Shown here piece after piece: positions 23,015 through 35,669 of a stretch of 64,000 nt of DNA (position 1 is the stretch's first letter; each line of letters opens with the position of its first letter). The DNA is from Bagarius yarrelli (taxonomy: Eukaryota; Chordata; Actinopteri; Siluriformes; Sisoridae), in assembly GCA_005784505.1 (NCBI GenBank), contig VCAZ01000021.1:3141308-3205307 (forward strand), in the 5' to 3' direction. Both the position numbers and the translations under genes were made by a program. The notes under the pieces are model-generated. The model made no database searches. It worked only from the letters and a program-made list of their open reading frames with translations, and was not told the origin of the DNA.

Positions 23015-25515
23015 ATAAGTCTGCATATTAATAGTGAAAAGGAGAGTATGGCGAAGTTTTCAAATAAAGTAAAGCATTTTTTCATACTGATAAATGTCTA
23101 GTAGATCACTTTTTATTATGCTGGTGGAAAAAAAGTCCAGCATACTGGGAAATGTCAAAGCTGTGCTTATATAAATAGGCATGCCCAAAATCTAAATATA
23201 TGTCTAACAGACAATTTACATAAGACAATCCTCAATGAAATATGAAGGAAGGACTTATAATATCAAATAAGTTCAAGTTTATATGTTCTGGCTTTTTCGA
23301 AAGATTAGTAGGCTAATGCTGTGATTGGCAGTTAAGACAAAGAGATAGATGATTGTGTAGGTCAACTGACAGGACAGGCCACTGGGAAATCTTTCCAACA
23401 GCCAGTAGCCCAGGATGCCAAGGCCAACACTCATACATTTTAATAAAGGGCAATCTTAAGGTCAGCTTAGTATTAAAATTCACTGTGATAATAAACATTG
23501 ATAGACACCACTTTCACATGTACAGCTGCAGAATTAGAATAAAGAAACCAAACAAAGAAAATGCAATATCCGCAATTGTGCTATCTAGTCCTCCAACCAG
23601 TAAGAAGCAAAATGCTAAAGCTTATCAGCACCGACTTACAGACTTAAAATGAGGTGTGTATTGAGTGCCAAGAAAAGGGGAAGTGTCCGCTTGCCAAGAT
23701 TATGCTCATTAAAGTGAAGAGAAAAACAATTAGAGCACCAGTATTCAGTTTCACACATCACCGTAACCTGGACTTCCTGTGGAACTTTATCTAAAGGATA
23801 TAAAAGGTTTTCTGGTGTGGATCTCACAAATAGGAAGAGAGAACTGCTCTGTGTTACCTGTATTATATTACTCATGGCTATATCAGAGAAATAGCTTTTC
23901 ATTATACAAGTACCAGAGCCAGCACTCATATTGAGATAGGGGCTGATAAGTAACATACAATGTCTTTATAGTGCTCAGCACTGACACACTACATCACCCC
24001 AGTGATAAATTCTCTGTTCTGATTGGTCAGATGGCATTAATAAATTTTCATTAAAACAAGCCAATAGTTTCAGCTGTAATTCAAATAATTTAAAATAAAT
24101 GTGTTTGGTTTGGATGTTATTGTTTCTTGGGTAACAGCTACTTCATGGGACTCTTCTGTGAGAAAGACAATGCTGATTTATTCTGTCAGAAAACTTTTAT
24201 ATAATATTTCGAAAGGGGTCTCATTGGTCAGGGCTGTTTTGATCTATCGTTTTTTTCTTCATAACTGCATTTTACTCATATTAACTTGATGAAAAAAAGA
24301 GAGAGAAGAAATTACAATCACCTGTTTTAATGATGCAAATCACTCACCACCCTATATACACATAGCACTTGAAAACAGTCATTTGTCCTGTGCTTTCGAA
24401 ATGCCATTATCAAGCGGTTTGTGCATCACAATTTTTCAGTACTCTGTCTTTACAGTTTTGGGTTTTATTCCCTCTCTGATTAACCTGCTGTGCATTGTTG
24501 ACTTAGTAACTGGTATCTGATATTTTTGCATTATTCTTTGGGTGTTCCAATACTTTTGAATGGACTTTTGAATAATGTTTGATCCAGGACTTTCAAAGTT
24601 AAGTTTTTAAATAAAATGCTTTTGCAGTTGCTGTTAAATCCTTACACATGACCCTGTTTGGGCATGTTTAAAAAATCCTGGTATCTCACTGATGTCCACT
24701 GCACAGAATGTTATGATATTTTAAAAACTAGAAAATTTCCTATTCAAAAGCACACATTTATACAGGAGGGTAAAGAAAGCAATCTGCTCCAGATTTTCCT
24801 CTCAGGGGTGCCGTCCCTCCCATCATAAATATTTCACAGGCATAGTCACAGGATGCCCTCTTCACTTTTATGATATCGTGCCCCCTATTTCAACCTACAG
24901 AGTTCCAGCAGAGCACGATGGATATGTGTAGGTCATGTAGCTGCAGTGATAGGACATTTATCTAATAAAACTGTTACAATTACTATCATAGCCCCCAGTG
25001 TGCATGCACAACATTCCAAAAACACAGGAAATGAAAGAGTGAAAGAAAAGAAAAGCTAAAAGACATTCTTTGATAACAAACACAGACATATAAACTAATA
25101 CAAAGAGTGCTAAACCAAAGTACAGTAGAGTGACTTTTTTTCATTTTAAAAAGTCCTGTGCCAACAACATAACCTACGAAATAGTCGTCAATGTTCGGTT
25201 TGACCCAAAAAAGCCAATGAAAATGTTTTCTCTCTCGAAAGATCATTTCCCCTGCGTCACGCCAGAGTAAAAAGACAAGGTCTCATGAGCTACAATTCTT
25301 TTATAAAGTGCTACAACCCTTAAAACAAACTAATTTATCAACACTTCTGGCGCTGCAAACTATGTCCATAACTAAGAGCCCTGGAAGGCAAGGACAGTTT
25401 TTACTAAAACTAACATCACAAATAATCAACTAAATCTTAAAACATTGGGAGCAACAAGAAGAAATGGTAGAATACAAAAAAGTTGAGGGGTTGTGTGGTT
25501 TGCCATTTTGTGGCT
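23015..25515. other. No gene recognised; one weak minus ORF
   Basis: Mostly AT-rich. The minus strand at 23636-23956 holds a 106-codon frame (for example STPENLLYPLDKVPQEVQV) that reads less AT-driven than most and includes an AG before it that could be a splice acceptor. No domain is recognised and conservation is unknown, so I do not call it a gene. Confidence 0.3.
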
Positions 25516-25519
25516 TAAG

Positions 25520-25735
25520 CTACATTATATGGCCAGCAGTTACTTTAAACCTCTACAGCTCTGCCACATAGGTGTGTCCACACCAGACTGGTAAGAATGA
25601 CACAGTTGTCTAGAATACCTTTGCATGTTGCAGCATTGCATTATTCCTTCACTGGAACAAAGAGACCCAAACAGTGTTTCAGCATGACAATGCCCCTGTG
25701 CTTCCATGAAGAAAAACTCAAACGTTCTGCACAGA
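25520..25735 (+). mobile_element. Tc1-like non-autonomous element fragment
   Basis: Starts near 'acattatatggccagcag' (family end), continues with a ttgcatgttgcagcattgc block and ends 'cagcatgacaatgcccctgt'. Same family as 9560-10022 and 32303-32465. Confidence 0.5.
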
Positions 25736-25739
25736 GCCA

Positions 25740-26383
25740 AGAATCTGACTGAACATGACTAAACGTGTGGTTTGCGTGTGGGTGGCAACATATATGGTAG
25801 AACAATCAAATGCCATTAACTCAATGAGCATGATATTTTTCTAAGACTAAAAAACTACTTTTCAAATTTGCCAAATACTATGCTACTTCTGTGCTTCAGT
25901 GTTGTTACAGTACATTAGACCTAAGCAGCTAATAGCTATGAACGATAATTTCTTCACATCAATCATGTCCGATCAGGCAGTAATTATATAACACAAATGG
26001 GTGACGAATGGATCTAGGAAGCAGCTGGACTATTCCTAAGTGGGTTTCTGAGAGCTGTGTAAAAGGGTCAGGTCACACAGATGTCAGACCTTCCCCTAAC
26101 CGTGCGTCATACGCTTTTCCCATCTGCTCTTCTTCACTATATCCATATATATGCAGGAGTCTCTGTTGTCAATGGCAGCTGTATGGTACCGTCTTTACTG
26201 TTAAGACTTTTAGGATATGTCAAGTCATGGCTTTATGACAGTATAAATACTCTACAAATAAATAACTATAAAAAGTCATGTATATGTTATGCTGGACCAG
26301 TGGTTGGGCTTCTTACTTCCCAAAAAGGAATAATATAATATAATGCAACAAAAAACAGAGACACTCTAAACACTTGTGTATGT
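25740..26383. other. No gene recognised
   Basis: AT-rich non-coding sequence; open frames at 26008-26338 overlap in two frames and lack a domain. Confidence 0.4.
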
Positions 26384-26563
26384 AAGTGGTGGCTTAGTGG
26401 TTAAGGTGTTGGACTGTTACCAGAAAGACCAGGGTTTGATTCCCAGTACCACCAAGCCACCACAGTGGGCATCTGAGCAAGGCCCCTAACCCCCAATTGC
26501 TCAGCTGTATAAATAGGAGATAAATGTCAGTTGCTTTGAATAAGGGTGTCTGCTATAAATGTA
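26384..26563 (+). mobile_element. tRNA-derived SINE with L2-like tail
   Basis: Box A tggcttagtgg at 26390-26400 and box B ggtttgattcc at 26433-26443 give an RNA polymerase III promoter of tRNA type. The body holds 'gagcaaggcccctaaccccc'. The tail 'gtcagttgctttgaataagg' continues with gtgtctgctataaatg, resembling an L2 LINE 3' end, which would recruit the LINE machinery. A short Tc1-like end (gaccatatagtgtat) lies just beyond at 26634-26648. Confidence 0.85.
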
Positions 26564-26735
26564 TTTTCAACTTTGTGACAATAGTTTGGGAAAGACATCA
26601 TTATTACTGCTGATAAGGTACCCACAAATTCTTGACCATATAGTGTATAAGAAGAAGTACTTTTTTCACTACAAATAGAATTGTTTCAATTAACAGCCAG
26701 TAGATAAAAACCATCATAACAATAGAGACACTTAC

Positions 26736-26858
26736 AGAATCCTCAGACTTGTGACTTGTGGGACCTTCATTCAAGAAATCATCAGGGAGGTCTTCACAGC
26801 GACTTAGGGTGTACTCACGGATGAATATAGCTTCTCCATCACTAGCTTCCACCCATAT
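26736..26858 (-). CDS. Candidate internal coding exon
   Basis: On the minus strand a pyrimidine-rich acceptor (cttggttttttag) precedes 41 codons that start IWVEASDGEAIFIREYTL and continue through CEDLPDDFL to KSEDS. The exon ends at 26736 and is followed by gtaagtgt, a near-consensus donor. Length is 123 bp and both splice phases are 0. The residue mix (acidic, few rare codons, no stops) is unlike the AT-driven noise around it. I do not recognise the protein. The next exons would lie to the left and the previous ones to the right, but I found none within the window that I can link to it. It must belong to a gene with large introns or one that ends before 2.6 kb. Confidence 0.6.
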
Positions 26859-26864
26859 CTAAAA

Positions 26865-27596
26865 AACCAAGAAGTGTTGTTGTATAATCATGAAATAAAA
26901 AAAATTACAACATGTATTTTTGGCTTGTTTTTCAGCTTCCTCGAAATGAAATTCACTGATTAAAATTGAAGAAGACTGTCTGAATTACTTTTGTGAGAAT
27001 ATGATAATAAACAGGTAAAGAAAGTATAAATAAAGAAGTAACAGAACTACTATGTGTCTGGGATCCATTATGCCTTGTCAAATATTTGCCTAGTGTCTAT
27101 TATGAACTATGAAAGCAGTGTGAGTTCTCCATTAAAGGCGAAGTACCAGGGTATTGTTTTCCAGTGTACCACAGAAACAGTGTATTATTTATAGCATTTC
27201 ATGAACATTATATTTAATTTTCGAGCTGTTTGCTTCACTAAACGGTTTATGTTATGTGGTCAGCCCTTGCTGTGTTGACTATCCCTTTTGTGTTTAAAAA
27301 ACTTCCCATATAAAAACTCATACCAGGGGACAACTTGGACAGGACCCATTAACAACAGCAGTCGTTCTGAGGGTGCACAAGATCATCTAGCCTCTCATAG
27401 GGCCTTAAATGCCCCATAATGAAAGATATCAGCTGTGGGCCTTGTAGGGTCGGTGCCAAGCTAGTGATAGTGCGGGTTTATCATGCAACTAACAAAACTG
27501 CTCAAAAATGTCCTACTAATATTTTCCAAAAAGCCTAAGTTAGAGTTACAAATCAAATATGTGCTAAAACTTAAGATTTAAGTTTTAAAGGCATAT
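26865..27596. other. No gene recognised
   Basis: AT-rich; would be intron on the acceptor side of the exon at 26736-26858 if that is real. Confidence 0.4.
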
Positions 27597-28048
27597 TGTT
27601 GAGAACTCAGGTGCAGTTTTATTTACAAGAGTGAACATATAAACAAACTAAACTTGACAATAAACAGAAACTCTAGACAAAACAACAAACATGAACTAAA
27701 CTGGCCTGACTTGACTTGACTAAACCAAGCATGAACACTAACACTAAACATAAACCATAAACATGAACGCTAACATCGACAGAAACTCACCACAGTGTTA
27801 CACAAACCACAAAGACAGGAGGATACAAGGGGGTATATATATCCATAAACATATATATCCCCCTTATGCACAAGACAAAACAAGGAACACCTGTGAACAC
27901 TTAGGACCAAACTAACCGATGACAAGGACAAAGGGAAGCACATGACAGGAAGACATGGGGAACAAGGAAGTAAACAAAACACTGCCTAGGGTACAAACAA
28001 TAAACATGAAACAAGAAAACCCCAAAACAAAAATTTGAAAACCTTACA
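27597..28048 (-). mobile_element. 3' LTR of a truncated LTR element
   Basis: On the minus strand it starts TGTAAGGTTTTC at 28048 and ends TCTCAACA at 27597, 452 bp. Just upstream on that strand is a purine run, ttgaggggggttat, at the place of a polypurine tract, so this is a 3' LTR. It shares its start and its pattern of repeated catgttt-type words with the LTRs at 35446-35666, 44171-44601 and 48220-49835. Confidence 0.7.
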
Positions 28049-28059
28049 TAACCCCCCCT

Positions 28060-28780
28060 CAATGGGCGGCTCCAGACGCCTAAACTCCAACCTAAATGAC
28101 ATCTTTAGAAGGGGCCTTGAAACTCTTCATGGCCTGGATGGTAAAGTGGATCGTTGCGCCATTGTGGGGATGGCCCGTGATCTGGCTCAGTCGCCGGGAC
28201 GGTACGTCCTGGTCCCAGCTCTGGTAGAGAGTCCCTACTCTCCTACCCTACCCATATTTAGGGGATGTTTGAGTAGTGGGTGTGGGCATGACACGAGTAG
28301 GCTTGGCAGACTTGGTGTGATCAGTGGACCAAGGTGGGACCGGCGGCTCAGTGGACCAAGACGTGGCAGTGGACCATGGTGGGGCCGAAATAGCAGGCAT
28401 GACCATAATAATCTCTGGCATGGTAGGCATGACAATAACAATTTTCAGCCGGCAGGCATAACAATATTCTCCTTGGATGTGACAGGCAGGACAATAGCAG
28501 TCTCTGGCAGGGCAGACATGACAGTACTTATCTCTGGCGTGGCAGGCATGACAGCAACAGTCTCTAAAGTGATAGGCATAACATCCTTTTCAGGCACAGC
28601 AGGCATGAAAATATCCTCGTCAGACGTGGCAGGCTTGTCGTGAGCCTCCTCTGGCTGGGCTCCGAATCTGGCTTTTGGGCAGGCTTGGGCGCGGCAACCG
28701 TTGTGAAGCTGGGCTGGGGCGCGACAGCCATCGTGAAGCTGGGCTGGGGCTCCGCGGCCATTGTGAAGCTGGGCTTTAAA
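28060..28780 (-). pseudogene. Gag-linker remnant with 10-residue repeats
   Basis: The minus strand encodes Pro/Glu/Ala/Met-rich repeats: PQPSFTMAVAPQPSFT near 28720-28761, then units such as MPATPEISTV and PETAIVLPV. Between about 28395 and 28640 the DNA repeats with a 30-bp period (caggcatgaca... units), equal to 10 residues. Similar linkers occur in the LTR copies at 35234-35430 and 48720-49140. The part next to the 3' LTR is frameshifted. No protease, reverse transcriptase or integrase is seen between this and the LTR, so the element has either a large deletion or is a short non-autonomous type. Confidence 0.6.
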
Positions 28781-28794
28781 TTATGTTAAAGGAG

Positions 28795-29160
28795 AAATAA
28801 AGTTTTAATTTTGATACAAACGGTCAGTTTAAAACTAGATTAAAGACCCACCTGGCCTACACATAACATACACATTATCATTATTCAAATGTTTTCCAGT
28901 GATGACCTTGTCTCTTAGACGGCCATCCGGACAAGACCACTATAACTTTGCTGCAGCATGGGTAACCTACTGGTTTGTTTGATCAGAGGAGAACTGACCC
29001 TTCGACTGAGCCTGGTTTCTCCCAAAGTTTGTTTTTCTGTTTTGTCACCAGTAATTTACAGATTAATTAAATAATCTTTTTTGATGTGATTCTGTAAAGT
29101 TGCTTTGATACAATCTTGATTGTTAAAAGCGCTATAGAAATAAACATGACTTGACTTGAC
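28795..29160 (+). mobile_element. L2-like LINE 3' end
   Basis: Contains 'gaggagaactgacccttcga', then 'ctgagcctggtttctcccaa', and ends with 'ttgttaaaagcgctatagaa' followed by ataaacatgacttgac repeats. This order is typical of teleost L2-type 3' UTRs. No RT frame attached. Confidence 0.65.
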
Positions 29161-29329
29161 AACCAAAATTAGCAGGTTTAAATAAATAGAATTAAATTTT
29201 AAAAAAAAATCAGGATTATATAATTGATTTATATGGCATCTGCAGGAATAGGCCACAATCTTGCCACAGTTGCCACCGACATGCTCATTATTGACAAACT
29301 TACACGTTTAAAGAACAAACTTTTTTTCA

Positions 29330-29405
29330 ATGCATTATTTATGTAAAGTTGCTTTGGGAAAATGTCCACTGTTAAAAGCGCTATATAAATAAAAATGAAT
29401 TGACT
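29330..29405 (+). mobile_element. L2-like LINE tail
   Basis: 'atgtaaagttgctttgggaa' followed by 'ccactgttaaaagcgctata' and ataaaaatgaattgac is a second, very short copy of the tail at 29088-29160. Confidence 0.6.
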
Positions 29406-29409
29406 TGAA

Positions 29410-32302
29410 CTTTAGGCACACATACCAGGGCCGCTGGTGGAGGAAGGCTTTTGCCATGCCCAGGGTGAAGTCTAGGCATGTTGGCAAGGTGGACAATGCC
29501 TAATTATCACAAATACTCTTGATGGTTGAGACAGCATGTAAAAAACACTGTTTTAACCCCTCAGGGCTTACACCCACAATTTGCATAACTCCGGATGGGG
29601 TGCACCAACTCCTACTGCAAACTAGACCTTTTTACCCAACATTAGCACCAGGGTAGAAAGAAGATCCCCCCCCTGACGGGTATCTGGAGAGAATGGCTGT
29701 CTAGAAGGGACACTAGGTTCGAGACCCATTAGTTGTTCGTCCCCCACCTGGCATACTCACTCCAGGTCTGCAGTGTATAAACACGCCACTTACAATTCTG
29801 CCTATCTTATTTTTCAGTCTCTCTTTTGTGCTTTCATTTTGGCATTAAAAAAAATCTGACATACAGAAATGCGCTACAGAAAAAGAGCTTGCCAAGGATG
29901 CTCATATTTATATAGCATTAATTTCTGATCTATGATGTCAACCACCTGTAATGCTTTTTAATTGGTTGTATTACACACATGCTTCAGGCCAAGGGTTATT
30001 AAAGGTCATTTTTATGACGGGCGTATGCAGGACAAAGAAAATTTAACCATTTATTTCATTTTATGTAACACCAATAATAATTATATTCATTTTTATCTTG
30101 TGTGTCAAAGGGAATGCCATGTCATGTTTACAACCCATATGCAAATAACATTATATTCATTTATTTTATTGCATATCATATGCTTTCCTCTTGTATATAC
30201 AAATAAAATATCTATTTAGTGTGGTTTTATATCCTTCATGGATAAATGAAGTAAATGTAAGTTGCTTTGGATAAGGGTGTCCGCCAAATGCCAGCAATGC
30301 AAATGTAAATGGTTTACTTAAACCTGTCATGTCATCTCTAAATTGGTCCAGTCTGTTTTCTTCAGTAGCTGATTCTGTTATCATTAATTATACTCTCTGA
30401 CCCATCCCTTGTAGGTCTTTAGTTACTTTGCCTTGTCATTAGGTTCCAGGGGTTTATTGTGTCTGCCATGTTCCTTTGTGCGACCTTGCCTGTGAACTGT
30501 TTAATTTAATTAATTTGTTTATTAACTCATTTTCTATATCTATAACCTTCTGTTTGGAGAACAACAAATAGTTTGCATGGCTCCCGGGTAGTAATCTCGG
30601 GCAAATAAACAGGGCTTGCACTTAAGTCTGATTGTTGGTTCTTTGTCATGCATCTGTGTCTGTGTTGAACAATTTTCTTAAAAAATGTACATGCATTTTA
30701 TTTGTGTGTAAAGCTAGTGAAATGGCACTTTTAGGAATCTTAGTGAGCAATAAGGGCTAATGGACACAGGCATCTGCTTAAGTGAAGAACAATTAACAGT
30801 AAATGAACAATGACCAAAACGTACAATTCAATCAAAATTCAAGGAAAAAATAAATCAAACTGAACTTTAAATTGAACAATCACAGTTCTAAAAAGAATTG
30901 AAATAAGTAAATAGTGGCCTACGAGTCAAAGTAGATATAAAGGGCACACATGATATAAATTTATATATCTATATAAAACAGCGTTTTTGCATATATACTA
31001 CAATATAATCTGAAAACCGGTTATGCTTCTTGAAACATAACTTTTCTCTAGCTGCCTTGAGTATGGATGACCACAGCAAACACTTCTCAGACAAATTCAC
31101 ATGCAGCATCAAAGGGCTTTCTAAGCAGCTCTGTATGTGCCAGATAATATTTTAGTTTATATACCCTAGCAGAATTACGTGTGTGAGATTTAGGCGAAGT
31201 TACAAGTTTAAACAAAAACTAACTCCAAAGCAGTGTTATAATGTTTACCCCTTTTGAAGAAACATATTTAGCAGTAGAATTACACTTACATATACTGATA
31301 CGTACCCAGAGCTCATAAATAGGACTGCCCTCTGCAAAAGCCACTGAAGAAGCATATAAGGACTGTAGACAAGATCTACTAAAGCATTAACCTGATCACA
31401 CTCTAGACACCAGACAATAAAAAGTAGAAGTGAAATGTTTTTCCTAATATGCTGCAGCAAATTTTTTGGAAAAAGTTTTTTTTAGCAATAGCAAAGTATT
31501 TTGGATAAACATCAACCAGAAACTAAGTCTTACAGGTTAAGCTTCTGCACATTTTTTAAGACAAATTTATTAGAGTCATAGACATAATCCCTTCAATGAT
31601 AGACTGTTAAATCACTGTAAATCCTCATTCTAGAAGACTTCACAGTTTATCGATATTAAACCGTCTTATCAAACAGCAGCCAAGTTTTTTAGGATGTTTA
31701 GAATGAATTTGTCAATTTTCCTATCTAAAAATCTTTCTTAAGAAAACAAGTCAGATGTTAAAATTAGCTGTCATGGGGTTGGTACTCCTATTGGGCCTTA
31801 ACATTAAGTCCTGGCAGAAATCTCTTCTCTTAAATCAACAACACTTTCCCTGGAAGACTATGTCCTTCTCCTGTGCTTCTGTTATGCCATCATTATAAAC
31901 CTTCTGGTAAGAAATATTTCAAGCTTTTACGATTGGAAGTCACTATTAAACTTAAAAGTAATCAGAATACAAAAATGTTGTAATCTTCCTAACAGTTTAG
32001 ACAGATTTCTTTAAACAGACACTTCTTAATAAGCAGTTGTATTAAAGTTAATCATGCGTATATGTTTCCTGCAAATGAACGGACTTGTGTGGCAGCAATA
32101 ACAGCTGTTTAAAAATTATTGTAGCTCATTTGTATATTTAAAAGACCAGGATTTTCTCCAGCAGTACAAGCAGACAGAGAAGCACTTCTGTACGAGCATA
32201 AATGTAAACATTGCTATTCCAAGCTTTAAACAGAGGCTATTTTGATGGTGGTCAATTACAGAGTGTAAATACTTTCCATATATGAATTACATTAGTAGAT
32301 AC
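29410..32302. other. No gene recognised; scattered repeat scraps
   Basis: Includes a ~45-bp phrase at 29602-29650 (caactcctactgcaaactag...) repeated at 32465-32512 ahead of the L2 fragment, and a SINE/L2 tail at 30250-30310 (gtaagttgctttggataagg). The stretch 30327-30650 ends in an aataaa-bearing, LTR-like region, but borders are unclear. The remainder is AT-rich. Confidence 0.35.
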
Positions 32303-32465
32303 AATATATGGACAAAAGTGTGTGGAGATGCTTTACTAGCATACCCATTAAGTTTGTCTTTCCCAAAATGTTTTACACAATTGTTCATGCTATGCTGGAG
32401 CTTTATGATTTCCCTTTACTGGAACTTGAAGATACAAACATTTTTTCAGCATGCCAATACCCCTG
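32303..32465 (+). mobile_element. Tc1-like non-autonomous element fragment
   Basis: Starts 'acaatatatggacaaaagtg', the family's left inverted end, and runs to 'cagcatgccaatacccctgt'. The right half of the element is missing, where an L2 fragment begins. Confidence 0.55.
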
Positions 32466-32712
32466 TGCTCAACTCCTACTGCAAACTAGACCTTTTTACC
32501 CAAAATTAGCACCTGATCCTACTAATACTATGTACAAACGACAATGTACAAGGGTTCACTTTAAACAAGGGAAATCTGCTTTTAGCTATTACTCAACCCG
32601 CTGTTGGAACTGGCTTCCAGGGGAGATCAGATGTGCTAAATCAATAGCCAACTTTAAATCCAGACTCATCTGTTTAGTTCTACATTTACTGAATGAGCAA
32701 TGTCCAAACTGA
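32466..32712 (+). pseudogene. L2/CR1-type RT C-terminal fragment
   Basis: The frame ending at 32712 contains SAFSYYSTRCWNWLPGEIR followed by a KSIANFKSRL block. This is the conserved C-terminus of L2/CR1-clade reverse transcriptases (AF.YYAP..WN.LP..IR...S...FK..L). The upstream residues in the same frame come from the Tc1-like piece and are not part of the LINE. 5'-truncated, inactive. Confidence 0.75.
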
Positions 32713-32714
32713 CT

Positions 32715-35008
32715 ATAATATTTTTATATTTCTTACTGTTTTCATTCATTTTAAATCGATTTTGAAATTTTTTATAATTATTTGTTTTTACTGTTGTTAT
32801 TATTTTTGATTATTTTAATTAATTTGTGAATTGCTGTACATGCAAAAAAAAACCTCTTACAGCTAAAAGAATTAAGGAAGTAGGGCAAACTTTTCTCAGA
32901 TCGATGTCAAAGACTGGTAGATGGCTACAAGAAGTGTCTCATTGAAGTTAATTTCGCCAACGAAATAACACTAGCTATAAGGCGTAGGGTGTCCTAACTT
33001 TTCCCTTAGTTAAAATATACATTTTTGTTGAAATCTTTTGTTTAAGGAGTAAAACAATGTTAATTTTTGTTGTTTACCTGCAATTCAGTCACTTTCAGTT
33101 TCAGAGAAAAATTAAAACAAGATTTACCATTGATATGGTAACATTTATTAATAAAGAGTTGCCTTGCCTAGAGTGTATGTCTACAGAAAACGCAAAAATG
33201 TGCAATATTCTAAAAAAGAAAACATCATAATAGAAAAACAACTTTACAAATGGCATCTATTTTCAGAAGTATAACAGGGCCTTTAAGACACTAAAGATAC
33301 TGGTTTCTATCCACCTGGGCCCAGTGAGTACACGAACTTAGAAGCATCATGCTTTCCAACACTAACAACGACGATGATGATGATGAATGCATATGTGTGT
33401 AACAGAGAGTGAGCGGTGTGTGCTTCTTTTTGTTGAATTTCAGTGCATGAATGAGTGGGGCATTGAAAGAGAAGGAAAGTGATTCCAGGTCACAGCAGGC
33501 CTACAGAGGAACGCAATCAGAAATAATAACACCAACCTGATATTATAATTTGTATTTCCTGGAGGGAGGATCTAGGTACTAGAGCAGAGGGAAATGAAAA
33601 GCATGACCACTTATTCTCAGTGCAATCCCAACCAGGGCTTCTGTTTCATCCATAGCCTCCAAAGATTAATAAGATATTCTCTACTGTTTTGCTAACAGAG
33701 TGCTCTTTTCCTCTCTGCTCCTGACTGTATGAAATAAAATAGTAAAAGGTATTTGGCTAATCTCTTTCTAAAGGGATCAGTGCAAGGTTACTTTTAATGC
33801 TTGAGTGATGAGGAATTCCTGAATGATGTCCACTGATGGGCCAGTTGTCTTTTGTTCAGTGTCATATTGTTCCTCTTTCTTTGCTTTGAACTCCTACTGC
33901 TTTCTCTCGGATGGTTTATTTCTATTTCTGTCACACTAATATTTTCCATGTTTATGCTGTGTGGTGACATGTGGTATATGTCATGATGTGTAGGATGATA
34001 TGCTACAGAAAAACAGATCCAGGACCCACTGATAAAGACACCTCTCTTAAGGAATGACACGGTATTTCTAGCCTGACAAAATAATACCGTAAGCTTGCTT
34101 GTTTTTACAATTTGTAGATCATAAATTAAGTTAGCAAAGAAAAGTCATGACCCTAACAGAAACTGAAACCGATTACTAGCATGTTTGGTTTTTGGATTTT
34201 GTTTGTTTTGTGCCCACAGTTTTTGTTAAATCTGTGCTTCCTATAAAAAATGTTAAGTGTTGAAAAAAGTCAAAAAGCAAGTAAGTTATCTTATGTAATA
34301 AAACAGCAGTATGTTAAAAAAATGTAAAGAAAAAGGGAGAATGGATAGAAAGGACATGTCACAGCCTTTGACACTTAAACACTAATGCTTATCTCTACAA
34401 CTACATCGCCCATTTGCTATTTTAAAAAAGTCTTTTATAGCACATCTCGATCCTCAATTTATGCAAAAGAACCCCGCATGACATCTGAAATTACAGTACC
34501 TTGCATTGTTCTAGTCTGACAAAATCAGCCATGACAGTGTTGAATCCTTTGCCTCTTATGGAAATATGTATTCACATGATCCTGACAGAGGTGGCAACTT
34601 GAAGTGGTGATTTAGATGTCTATTGCTTTCCGGCCTGTGAGCATCTCAAGGTCCATTTATTTTCTGCTGTTTAACCGTTAACATCCTTGAAAGATTTTTA
34701 GGCTTTAAACCAACTCTGCCATGCTAACCTCAAAATGACTGATTGTTCCCCAGCAGCCCTCAGTGCTGACAGATGCAGCAGTTGATTTAGATGGCCATAA
34801 ATATAATCTGCTTTTTGATGCTGGTATACAGTATAGTGTATTCTTCCTAATAGGCTTGGAACCAACTTCACCCTAAATTATAGTTTAACATTACTTAAAT
34901 GTGATTAGAAGTGTTATTCTTTAACCTTTTTACTTATTTTTAAAACAGTGGTTGAGTGTATTTTTTCATGCAGTAGGATTATAACGCCTTTTGTAGGACT
35001 ATGACTCT
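32715..35008. other. No gene recognised
   Basis: AT-rich non-coding DNA with a short gat/tgatga cluster near 33371-33385. An 88-codon minus frame at 33794-34060 has no recognisable domain. Confidence 0.4.
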
Positions 35009-35009
35009 A

Positions 35010-35666
35010 CAAAAATTATATGATCCTGTAGGATTTGGAGAACCTTTAAAAGGTTTCTACAAACATTTTTTACCAGGATACAACTGCAGGGTGGGATGGA
35101 GTGAGGCACATAAAGTCCCGGAAGACCTGGACCCTGGGAAGCTGTAGTACTACTCGGAGAATGGCACGGAACCAGGGAAGTTAAAATTGCCGGCATTTTG
35201 GCATGGAACTTTGGCTGGTCAGCCATTCTGAACTTAGGCTATGGCTTGTTGGCCGGCCATCTTAAACTGTGACTCTGGTTTGGCGGGCATAATGTGCGTA
35301 GGTTGTGGCTTGACAGGCATCCTTAACCGAGTCATTTCCATTTGAAAAATGTCCTTAAGCGCCACATTATCAAAATCCACCTGGTCACATAGTGCACATA
35401 ATTCAAGGTAACTATGGCCATGTTGCCTTGATGAAGGCAGAGGAGTCCAGAAGACTCCACTGAAGGCAAGTGATAAAGAGCCTAAGTGTAATTTATTTAC
35501 ATAACAGAAGTGACTTACCAAACAGAGGTACAGAAAACAATACCAGAGAAGGGACAAAAAAACAAGCGGGCTATATATTCTAAACAAAAGGAAGGCACAA
35601 GACATGGAATTAAAACCAAGAACATGAACACTGAACATAAACATAAAACATACATATAATCTTACA
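35010..35666 (-). mobile_element. 5' LTR and gag-linker remnant
   Basis: On the minus strand the LTR starts TGTAAGATTATATG at 35666 and runs to about 35446, with an AATAAA near its end. It is followed directly by a gag-like piece: DQVDFDNVALKDIF at about 35345-35386, which shares ALKDIF-type residues with VLKDIF in the copy at 48564, then Pro-rich units such as MPVKPQPTHIMPAKPES. The 3' part of the element is missing. This is the same family as 27597-28780 and 48220-49835. Confidence 0.65.
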
Positions 35667-35669
35667 CCT

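Noticed and set aside
26384..26460. Functional tRNA gene
   Set aside because: Box A and box B are present, but the cloverleaf does not close well and the sequence continues into a SINE body and L2-like tail.
28035..28643. 202-codon plus frame, the longest in the window
   Set aside because: It is the antisense shadow of the 30-bp repeat linker of an LTR element read on the minus strand.
35234..35644. 136-codon minus frame as a host membrane protein
   Set aside because: Its hydrophobic first half is LTR sequence and the second half is gag and linker of the LTR family.
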